Source: an uncultured Prevotellaceae bacterium (GTDB lineage: Bacteria > Bacteroidota > Bacteroidia > Bacteroidales > Bacteroidaceae). From it: a DNA stretch of 6,678 bases. The position numbers were made by a program, and so were the translations under genes. This document shows positions 1 to 5,823 of the stretch, one piece after another (the stretch's first letter is position 1; every line of letters begins with the position of its first letter). The stretch spans positions 1 through 6,678 of the forward strand of contig CABSGW010000149.1 of NCBI GenBank assembly GCA_902477365.1, read 5' to 3'. The notes under the pieces are model-generated. The model ran no database searches. It was not told the DNA's origin and saw only the letters and a list, made by a program, of their open reading frames with translations.

Positions 1-90
1 GGTAGGAATTAATTCTTGCCTGAACAAGTTTAAATTGAGGCGAAAAGAAGCGAGAGGCAGACGGTTGCGGTTTTCGGGAGAAGGGCTGCT
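1..90. other. Left edge: no gene seen
   Basis: No convincing coding region, RNA gene or promoter is visible here. The first 20 bases form an imperfect palindrome (8 of 10 pairs) with a perfect GAATTAATTC core at 6-15. An open frame starting at 35 runs through the hairpin and into the 3' end of the DUF3108 gene in antisense, and has no protein-like character. Confidence 0.5.
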
Positions 91-144
91 TTTTTACACG
101 GACAGGGCAGTTCGTTCAAACGAGCTGCCCTGTCCGTGTAAAAA
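91..144. other. Long near-perfect hairpin after the DUF3108 gene
   Basis: Two 24-base arms, 91-114 and 121-144, pair around a 6-base loop (115-120). The only flaw is position 111 against 124. The GC-rich core contains GGACAGGGCAG and CTGCCCTGTCC; the outer five pairs are T-A. It starts 18 bp after the stop codon, where the end of the three-gene transcript is expected, so transcript termination or 3'-end protection is the simplest role. It is not a classical intrinsic terminator: on both strands the T run comes before the stem and the A run after it, where a U run would be expected. A protein-binding palindrome or a copy of an intergenic repeat is also possible. Confidence 0.6.
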
Positions 145-161
145 TAAAAGGGAAGGATTGT

Positions 162-953
162 TTACTGGTTTATTTTGGCTGTTTGCGGATTTCGTATGCC
201 ACGCGCACCGGACTTGAGGAACATGTCGAGCCGCACGGGCAGGTGGTTGGCGTCATCGGTAATATAAAAGGTGATGACCTCCTTTTCTTTGTCTCCTTCA
301 TATTCTACAAACGAGAATACCAGGCAACGGTAGGTAGTGGTGCTGTTCTCTACCTTGAAATTCGATTTACCCCGGTACACCAGGGTTTGCCATTCGCAGT
401 CCTTTCCGTCGGCCATGCGGAAACGCAGTTTATGCCCCTTCTTGAACTGGCTGGCGTCGAACGAGCGGGCGCGTAACAGCATGCTGAGCATATCGAAAAT
501 GCAGGCTTCGCTGCTGAACTCGCTGTGGGTCACTTTGCCTTTCTTGTTTTGGTGGCGCTGCTTTACGTTGGAGCGGTTGTTGGCATAGCTGTACCAGATG
601 TCGTCCAGGTTGTAGCTGTTACCCTCTTCGGCGGCCTTACGGAAGTAAAGGGGTTGCAGGTCGTGTGTGACATACGAGGTGAGGGTGTCGCGCAGTACAA
701 AATAGCGGTCAACCCGTTTGGAGCCGCGTGTGATGAGCCAGGTGCGGTAGGCTGGTTTGCCCTGATATACGGTGTTGGAGATGCTCATGGATGCTGTTCC
801 GGCTTTCAGCCAGATGAATTTCCAGTTGAAGTAAAGGTCGTAAATAAGGGTTTCTCCACTCTGGAACGCGGTGTTTTCGGTGGTGCATTGTGCCTGGGCT
901 TTGCCCACGAAACAGGAGCATAACAGGCTGATGGCTACTAGGAACTTCTTCAT
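162..953 (-). CDS. Secreted DUF3108 domain protein
   Basis: Exported protein of 263 residues in the DUF3108 family, whose biochemical role is not established. The N-terminus is a clear Sec signal peptide: MKK, a hydrophobic core at about residues 4-16, then a KAQA site with likely cleavage after Ala21. Cysteines at 12, 14 and 23 lack a proper lipobox, so I favour a soluble periplasmic protein over a lipoprotein. Family features I recognise are the opening F-x-S-G-E-T-L-I-Y-D at 30-39, followed by W-x-K-A-G-T-A near 48-54, and a late segment V-I-T-F-Y-I-T-D-D with L-P-V-R-L-D-M at 226-244. The rest looks mainly like beta strands, with a basic patch around 131-140. The ATG at 953 lies 13 bp after the lipoprotein stop codon with no Shine-Dalgarno, and it puts the signal peptide exactly at the start. 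It is the last gene of the GH3-led unit and is probably co-transcribed. Family assignment is fairly firm; function is unknown. Confidence 0.87.
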   Translation of the reverse strand: MKKFLVAISLLCSCFVGKAQAQCTTENTAFQSGETLIYDLYFNWKFIWLKAGTASMSISNTVYQGKPAYRTWLITRGSKRVDRYFVLRDTLTSYVTHDLQPLYFRKAAEEGNSYNLDDIWYSYANNRSNVKQRHQNKKGKVTHSEFSSEACIFDMLSMLLRARSFDASQFKKGHKLRFRMADGKDCEWQTLVYRGKSNFKVENSTTTYRCLVFSFVEYEGDKEKEVITFYITDDANHLPVRLDMFLKSGARGIRNPQTAKINQ

Positions 954-966
954 AGGGCGTTTGGGT

Positions 967-2889
967 TTAGCGTTTTTCGCGTTCGCGTTCGGCGTTGCGG
1001 TTCTGTATCCTCTTTTTCTGATCGGGTTTTTGTTTGGTGATCTTGGCCGGTTTTTGCAGGGTCAGTGCCGTATTGGTAATGTACCAGTCCTGTTCAATGT
1101 CCCAGCGGGCGCGTACCACCAGTTCGCCGGGATAGTAATACACCTCTTCGGGTTGCAGGCCTTTGTCGTAATCGCCGGTATCCCACACACCGTTCCGGTT
1201 GCGGTCGATGATGATCCGCATAAAGTAACTGCCGGGTGACAGATAATAGAAATCGGCATGTCCGTCGGTGCTGGTAATGCTGCGTATAGGGCGGTCGGCG
1301 GTGTTCAGCAGTTGGATGATGACCTGTGCCGTGTCAGTGCCGTGTGCATTGATGAAAAGCGACCCGAAACTATCGTCGGACGAGATGTTGAAATTCGCAT
1401 CGAATTTGTTGTTTGTGTGCTGGTAGATGCTGTGAAAAGCCGCCGAGTCGGCCACAAAACGGTATTCTTGTTTGGAACGCCACTCTCCATAGAGGCTGTA
1501 GCTGAGCAGTTTGCCTTCGTCTTTCTCCAACAGGTAAGGTACGTCAACCCAGTTCGTGTCCACGCGTAGTTGTAGGCGCATCAACGATGTGTCCATCTGT
1601 GCCAGCGGTTCGCTGAAGGTGATGTTCGGATTGTTCATGGGGTTTAGCCCGGTTCCGCTCTTGTTTGCTATGTTCAATACCTGACGGGGCTTTTTAGGTG
1701 CTGTCCGCCGGACATTCTTTTTCCGTTTCTCCATCTGTTTTTCCCACTCTTTGAGTTCGTCGGCGCGTTTCTCCAATACTTTGGCATAGGATATTTTCGG
1801 AGTTAAATCCAACGTGTCGGTGCGGGGATGGCGGATGCCGGTGGAATCGTCGGTCTCGTCGTAGGTCAGTGCAATCTCGAGCGTATCCATCTTTACAAGG
1901 TTCGTGTCGCGTAGCCAATAAGTCAGCGTATCGTTTCCTATCGTCTTGTCTATCAGAAAAGCGCTGTCGCTGTTAAAGTTGAGGCCGCGCAAGTTGGGTT
2001 CTTCTGTCGAGGGTGCTGTAAAATAAAGGGTGAAGCGCGTATGATCCGGCCGTTCGGTTTTCAACAGGTGACGGTCGGTCTGTGGTTCGGTGAAGGCACG
2101 CAACACCACGTCATCAGGCAGAAAACGCGTGTATTCCACTTGTCGGATGGTGTCAATGCGCACGCTGTCGGCCCACAGGGTATCGTTACGGAGGGCCGGC
2201 TCGAAAGACGGCACAACCAGTTGGTCTAGGAACGCGATCTTCTCACTTTTCTGTCCGAAGCGGAAGTCGCCGTCGGCATCGTTCAGCGCATAGATGCGGT
2301 AACTGCCCGGAGCTATTCCCTTGATGGTGAACTGTCCGCTTCCGTTGGTGCGTCCCACGCGGTCGAAGGCCTTCTCACGGAAGGCTGAACGGGTAGTGTC
2401 GCTTTGCAGGCCGACCAGGATGCCTTTGATGGGCTCCAGGTTCGAGGCTTCAAGGACGTGTCCCGATATTTGCAGTGTGTCGATCTGTTCACCTGTGGAA
2501 AAAACAAAGGCATATTCGCCCATCGGATTGCCCTCGTTGTTATCTTCAATGGCGTCTCCGAAGTCAATGGTATAGGTTGTACTTTTGGAAAGGTCGTCTT
2601 TCAGATCAACCGAAATGCGGCTTCCGTTTGCGCGGATGTCGGGCATTTCGAGTTGGGGAGGTGAGATGATCACCTTTTCGGCGGCATTGTTGAGCTTGAC
2701 ATGCTCGTTGAATTGCAGCGTGATGCGCTTGCTTTTCTGGTTGGTGGCATATGCCTTGGGTATCGAACTGACGATGTGTGGCGGTGTCTCGTCCCAAGGG
2801 CCTCCGTCCGGTGAGCCGGGGTTGGCGCACGCAATGACTAACAGGCTGATGAGGATGAACCGGGAAAGGCAGATGGCAATATGTTTCAT
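967..2889 (-). CDS. Ig-like (SbsA/Big_5-type) domain lipoprotein
   Basis: Predicted 640-residue envelope lipoprotein. The signal peptide ends in a lipobox V-I-A-C with Cys21 as the lipidated residue, followed by A-N-P-G-S-P-D-G-G-P, a mature N-terminus I associate with this Bacteroidota family. Residues about 36-132 resemble an SbsA-type bacterial Ig-like domain (F-N-E-H-V, then Y-T-I-D-F-G, A-F-V-F-S-T-G). About 138-220 is a carboxypeptidase-regulatory-like beta sandwich (I-S-G-H-V, P-G-S-Y-R-I-Y) ending in an acidic loop N-D-A-D-G-D. A charged, helix-prone linker covers 368-402. A second Ig-like stretch starts near 405 (N-I-T-F-S-E-P-L at 422-429). Residues about 508-590 repeat the sandwich (P-G-S-Y at 552-555) with a D-R-N-R-N-G-V-W-D loop at 562-570. 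The last 30 residues are strongly basic. The start ATG overlaps the GH3 stop codon (ATGA), so translation is probably coupled. No catalytic motif is visible, so a structural or binding role at the cell surface is only inference. Confidence 0.87.
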   Translation of the reverse strand: MKHIAICLSRFILISLLVIACANPGSPDGGPWDETPPHIVSSIPKAYATNQKSKRITLQFNEHVKLNNAAEKVIISPPQLEMPDIRANGSRISVDLKDDLSKSTTYTIDFGDAIEDNNEGNPMGEYAFVFSTGEQIDTLQISGHVLEASNLEPIKGILVGLQSDTTRSAFREKAFDRVGRTNGSGQFTIKGIAPGSYRIYALNDADGDFRFGQKSEKIAFLDQLVVPSFEPALRNDTLWADSVRIDTIRQVEYTRFLPDDVVLRAFTEPQTDRHLLKTERPDHTRFTLYFTAPSTEEPNLRGLNFNSDSAFLIDKTIGNDTLTYWLRDTNLVKMDTLEIALTYDETDDSTGIRHPRTDTLDLTPKISYAKVLEKRADELKEWEKQMEKRKKNVRRTAPKKPRQVLNIANKSGTGLNPMNNPNITFSEPLAQMDTSLMRLQLRVDTNWVDVPYLLEKDEGKLLSYSLYGEWRSKQEYRFVADSAAFHSIYQHTNNKFDANFNISSDDSFGSLFINAHGTDTAQVIIQLLNTADRPIRSITSTDGHADFYYLSPGSYFMRIIIDRNRNGVWDTGDYDKGLQPEEVYYYPGELVVRARWDIEQDWYITNTALTLQKPAKITKQKPDQKKRIQNRNAEREREKR

Positions 2890-4406
2890 GCGTGTGTGTC
2901 GGCGGTGTTTAGGGCTAAAATCTCGTCAATGATGTCTCGGCTATTGCTCAGGCGCGGCACTTTATGCTGTCCGCCCAGTTTTCCTTTACTCTTGAGCCAG
3001 TCGTTGAACAAGCCGGGACGTGCTTCTACCAGTTGCAGCGGCTGTAGCGTAATGTCCTTGTAGCGTTTGGCTTCGTAGTCGGAATTTATTTGCTGCAAGG
3101 TGTTGTCCAGTATCTGGGCAAAGCGTTCCGGTGAGTCGGGACGGCGTGTAAATTCGATGAGCCACTGATGGCTGCATTTTCCGTGTATATCCATGAAGAT
3201 CGGGGCCGCGGTGTAGTCGGCCACTTGTGCGCCGGTAGCCTGACAGGCTGCGGCAAGTCCTTTTTCCGCATTGTCAACGATCAACTCCTCCCCAAAGGCA
3301 TTGATAAAGCTCTTTGTGCGTCCGCTGATGACGAATTTATAGGGGTTGGTGGAGGTGAAGCGCACGGTGTCTCCAATCTGATAGCGCCACAGTCCGCACG
3401 ACGTACTGATGAGGATGGCATAGTTCCGGCCTTGTTCCACTTCCCACAGCGGGATGACCTGCGGATTGGGCTTGCCGAGTTCCTCCATCGGGATAAATTC
3501 GTAGAACACGCCGTAGTCTATCATCAGCAGCATAGCCGGATCGGTCGGATCGTTCTGTAATCCGAAAAAACCCTCACTGGCGTTGTAGGTCTCCATGTAG
3601 TTCATCTGCGGATTGCGGATGAGTTGTTTGTATTGTTCCCGATAAGGGGTGAAGGCTACGCCGCCGTGGAAGAACACTTCCAGTTCGGGCCACACTTCGT
3701 CCAAATACTGCTTACCCGAAATTTCGAGTACGCGGTTGATGACGGAGAGCATCCACGAAGGTACACCGCTCAGGTTGGTAACGCGTTTGTTCATGGCCTC
3801 GTGTGCTATGCGGTCGCGTTTCAGTTCGAAATCGGCCAATAGGGCAGTCTCTTTTTTAGGAACGCGGACAAGGTTCACAAGCGGATTGATGTTCTCGATA
3901 AGAATAGCGCTCAGGTCGCCCACCAGGCTACCTGCCACGTTGTAATTAGGTGCGTGGCTACCGCCCAATATCAGCGCACGTCCGTCGAAGAGATTGCTCT
4001 TTGGGTGGTTATGCAAATAGAGTGCCACGGCGTCTGTTCCTCCGGCATAATGTGTGTCTTTGAGGCCTTCCGCACTTACGGGTATGAATTTGCTCTTGTC
4101 GTTGGTGGTACCTGAAGACTTGGCAAACCATTGCACTTTTCCGGGCCATAACACATCGCGTTCACCGTGTCTCATGCGGTCTATGTAGCCTTTCAGCTCT
4201 TCATAGGTGTTTACCGGTACGTTTGTGGCAAATGTCTCGTACTGTTTTATTCCGGCATAGCCGTAGCGTTGTCCCCATTCGGTTGAGGCTGCACGTTGCA
4301 ACAGGCGTGCCAGTACGGCACGTTGCAAAGCTTCGCTCTCGGTATAGCGTTCGATCGCTTTCTGCCGACGGGCAAAGACAGGACGTAAAAAGGGTGTTAT
4401 CTTCAT
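2886..4406 (-). CDS. GH3 auxin-responsive promoter family protein (acyl-adenylating enzyme)
   Basis: Member of the GH3 family in the ANL adenylating superfamily. Plant members adenylate carboxylic acids such as indole acetate or jasmonate with ATP and pass the acyl group to an amino acid; substrates of bacterial members are largely unknown. All three ATP/AMP motifs are present: K-S-S-G-T-T-N-D-K-S-K at 96-106, Y-N-A-S-E-G at 274-279 and Y-Q-I-G-D at 342-346. The hinge region S-G-R-T-K-S-F-I-N-A-F-G-E-E-L follows at 361-375, and the C-terminal lobe carries K-L-G-G-Q-H-K-V-P-R-L at 476-486. At 506 residues it is about the usual bacterial length and looks intact. There is no signal peptide or membrane segment, so it is cytoplasmic. 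The ATG at 4406 starts the family-like M-K-I-T-P-F-L-R-P-V-F-A and lies 41 bp after a promoter -7 motif. As the first gene of the unit, it overlaps the lipoprotein gene by 4 bp. An amide or thioester product is possible; the acceptor cannot be told from sequence. Confidence 0.92.
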   Translation of the reverse strand: MKITPFLRPVFARRQKAIERYTESEALQRAVLARLLQRAASTEWGQRYGYAGIKQYETFATNVPVNTYEELKGYIDRMRHGERDVLWPGKVQWFAKSSGTTNDKSKFIPVSAEGLKDTHYAGGTDAVALYLHNHPKSNLFDGRALILGGSHAPNYNVAGSLVGDLSAILIENINPLVNLVRVPKKETALLADFELKRDRIAHEAMNKRVTNLSGVPSWMLSVINRVLEISGKQYLDEVWPELEVFFHGGVAFTPYREQYKQLIRNPQMNYMETYNASEGFFGLQNDPTDPAMLLMIDYGVFYEFIPMEELGKPNPQVIPLWEVEQGRNYAILISTSCGLWRYQIGDTVRFTSTNPYKFVISGRTKSFINAFGEELIVDNAEKGLAAACQATGAQVADYTAAPIFMDIHGKCSHQWLIEFTRRPDSPERFAQILDNTLQQINSDYEAKRYKDITLQPLQLVEARPGLFNDWLKSKGKLGGQHKVPRLSNSRDIIDEILALNTADTHA

Positions 4407-4440
4407 CTTTGTTTGCGCAAGATCTGGACGGTATTAAGAG

Positions 4441-4480
4441 TAATGTGCAAAGTTAACAGAAAGTTTTCAACCCGCCTAAT
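4441..4480 (-). promoter_or_regulatory. Bacteroidota-type promoter for the GH3-lipoprotein-DUF3108 unit
   Basis: On the minus strand, positions 4455-4448 read TAACTTTG, a full match to the Bacteroides -7 consensus TAnnTTTG. Twenty bases upstream is TTAG (4479-4476), a 3-of-4 match to the -33 TTTG element, at about the expected spacing. The start codon at 4406 lies 41 bp after the -7 box, leaving a leader of roughly 30-40 bases without a Shine-Dalgarno but with an A-rich AAACAAAG just before ATG. A small palindrome, TTGCGCAA (4413-4420), lies in the leader. The weak -33 element suggests moderate or activated expression; that part is inference. Confidence 0.6.
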
Positions 4481-4493
4481 GATTTCTGTTAAC
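4452..4493. repeat. 11-bp perfect inverted repeat over the promoter
   Basis: GTTAACAGAAA at 4452-4462 is repeated exactly in reverse complement at 4483-4493, with a 20-base spacer. The arm centres are 31 bp apart, close to three helical turns, so both would face the same side of the DNA. One arm covers half of the -7 box and the other lies upstream of the -33 position. This layout fits a repressor or regulator site. The same bases could also form a hairpin in RNA reading through from rnc. Which applies cannot be decided from sequence. Confidence 0.5.
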
Positions 4494-4497
4494 AAGT

Positions 4498-4521
4498 AAT
4501 GCCCAGAACATTCCGGGCATT
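4498..4521 (-). terminator. Possible terminator of the fabF-rnc transcript
   Basis: Arms around AATGCCC and GGGCATT pair in a compact hairpin about 40 bp after the rnc stop codon. The one internal mismatch (4505 against 4514) becomes a G-U pair in the minus-strand RNA, which favours that direction. The bases after the stem (ACTTGTT) are only weakly U-rich, so efficiency by the intrinsic route is doubtful. A C-rich stretch lies just before the stem on the RNA strand (4525-4537), which could instead load Rho. Confidence 0.45.
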
Positions 4522-4560
4522 TGTGGGGAGGAGGGGGATGGCAACGCCATACCGTCTGCA

Positions 4561-5811
4561 TCATTGGGTGAATGCGGCTTCTTCGGCCGCCCGTATGATG
4601 GCTTCTTTCTCCTTTTGTTCTATGGTCGGCTCCAAGGGCTCTGCTACCTGCTTCACCGTTGTGTCGTCGGTTTTCTTCCGTTGCCGTTGCCTTCTGGCCG
4701 GCTTCACCTGTCCGGTCTCGTTGCTTGTCGTCGTTTTTTCTGCTTCCCGCTCTTTTTTGGCTACCGGATTCTCAGTCTTTTTGGCAGGTGCGGCCTTCTT
4801 TACAGGTTGTTCCTCTTTTTTTGTTTTGACCGGTTGCTTCTCCTGTTTGGCAGACTGTTTCTCCTGTTTGGCTGGTGCAGGCTGTTTTTTTTCCGTTGCT
4901 TGTGGAACAGCTGCTTCGCTTCCATCTTCACGGGCCTTTGCGGCGGCCTTCCGGGTGCGTTTCTTTACCGGTCGCTCCGGTTTGGGCGCTGTTGCGCTAC
5001 CGTCACTGGAAACTTCCTCCGCCGGCAGTTCGCCGAGCCGTATTTTCTTCTTCTTTAAGATTGTCTTTGCCAGCTGCGGTTCGTTTTTGAGCCGTAGTAC
5101 GGTATTTTTGGCCGCTTCTTGCTGACTCTCTTTCTTCGAGAATCCGCGCCCGCAACCTATCTCAATGTTTTCCAGTTTAATAGTTGTTTGAAAAACGGGT
5201 GAATCCGTTCCTTCGTTCTCCACATGGGTCAGGGCAAAGTCTGTTTCGATGTGGTTCTTCTGACTCCATTCCAGCAGTTTGCTCTTGAAGTTCATTTCAC
5301 GCTGCGCCATGTCGTCCAGGTTGATGACACGTCCCAGGATGCGGTTACACAGAAACCATTGACAGGTTTTATATCCCCTATCCAGGTAGATGGCGCCTAC
5401 CAGTGCCTCGAAAGCATTTCCTCCCAAGTAGCTGTTGTGCTGCTCTTCCCGTCTGATCGTTGTGTGTATCAGTTCGTTCAGGCCTATTTCCATAGCCACT
5501 TTGTTGAGTGTTTCCCTTTGTACGAGTTTGCTGCGGGTGGTTGTCAGAAATCCTTCCCGTTTTCCTTCGAAACGGTGGTATACCACGTCGCTTATCACAG
5601 CTTCTATGATGGCGTCTCCCAGAAATTCCAGCCGTTCATTGTTAATCATGTTTCCTTTGGCGTTCCGTTGCCTGAGTGAACTGTGTACCAATGCCTGTTC
5701 GTAGGGAGCTATGTTACGGGGATAGAAACCCAGAATAGGGTATAAATCAAAATAAAGCTGCCGTTTCTTATTGAAACAGAGCTTTATTTTGTCTAATAGA
5801 TTGATTCTCAT
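4561..5811 (-). CDS. rnc: Ribonuclease III with long disordered C-terminal tail
   Basis: Double-stranded-RNA endonuclease for rRNA precursor and mRNA processing, acting as a dimer in the cytoplasm. The RNase III domain spans about residues 18-165 with the signature N-E-R-L-E-F-L-G-D at 58-66. Matched to E. coli by motif spacing, metal-site residues are Glu59, Glu62, Asp66, Glu86 and Glu135. The position equal to E. coli Asp114 is Asn132 (G-N-A-F-E-A-L). A dsRNA-binding domain follows at about 174-244 (N-F-K-S-K-L-L-E-W to K-K-E-S-Q-Q-E-A-A). From about 245 to 416 there is a low-complexity tail rich in Lys, Ala, Glu, Gln and Pro, with two A-K-Q-E-K-Q units at 314-327, a basic stretch R-R-Q-R-Q-R-K-K at 373-380 and a Glu-rich, helix-prone end. 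E. coli RNase III is only 226 residues. The ATG lies 12 bp after the fabF stop, without a Shine-Dalgarno, so the two genes form one transcript. The frame is unbroken and the tail ends in a normal TGA. Confidence 0.95.
   Translation of the reverse strand: MRINLLDKIKLCFNKKRQLYFDLYPILGFYPRNIAPYEQALVHSSLRQRNAKGNMINNERLEFLGDAIIEAVISDVVYHRFEGKREGFLTTTRSKLVQRETLNKVAMEIGLNELIHTTIRREEQHNSYLGGNAFEALVGAIYLDRGYKTCQWFLCNRILGRVINLDDMAQREMNFKSKLLEWSQKNHIETDFALTHVENEGTDSPVFQTTIKLENIEIGCGRGFSKKESQQEAAKNTVLRLKNEPQLAKTILKKKKIRLGELPAEEVSSDGSATAPKPERPVKKRTRKAAAKAREDGSEAAVPQATEKKQPAPAKQEKQSAKQEKQPVKTKKEEQPVKKAAPAKKTENPVAKKEREAEKTTTSNETGQVKPARRQRQRKKTDDTTVKQVAEPLEPTIEQKEKEAIIRAAEEAAFTQ
4831..4872 (-). repeat. Two 21-bp tandem units inside the rnc tail
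   Basis: Positions 4831-4851 and 4852-4872 are in-frame copies sharing an identical 14-base part (TTCTCCTGTTTGGC at 4838-4851 and 4859-4872). They encode A-K-Q-E-K-Q-S and A-K-Q-E-K-Q-P, residues 314-327 of RNase III. The unit is a multiple of three, so gain or loss of copies would leave the reading frame intact. Confidence 0.8.
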
Positions 5812-5823
5812 TGCGAGATGTGC

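Noticed and set aside
1..20. 20-base imperfect palindrome as a regulatory site
   Set aside because: Only 8 of 10 pairs match, it is AT-rich in the centre, and the neighbouring gene is not visible, so chance cannot be excluded.
35..217. 60-residue plus-strand open frame at the left edge
   Set aside because: It crosses the hairpin and enters the DUF3108 gene in antisense; its composition is not protein-like and no promoter precedes it.
525..923. 132-residue plus-strand open frame
   Set aside because: Fully antisense to the DUF3108 gene, whose signal peptide and family motifs are clear.
2585..2932. 115-residue plus-strand open frame across the GH3-lipoprotein junction
   Set aside because: Antisense shadow over two well-supported genes with a 4-bp overlap; no recognisable domain.
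4499..5125. 208-residue open frame on the plus strand, plus a second of 164 residues at 4564-5058
   Set aside because: Both lie antisense to the low-complexity rnc tail. They are runs of Phe, Leu, Cys and Ser produced by the Lys/Glu/Gln-rich codons on the other strand, with no domain or start context.
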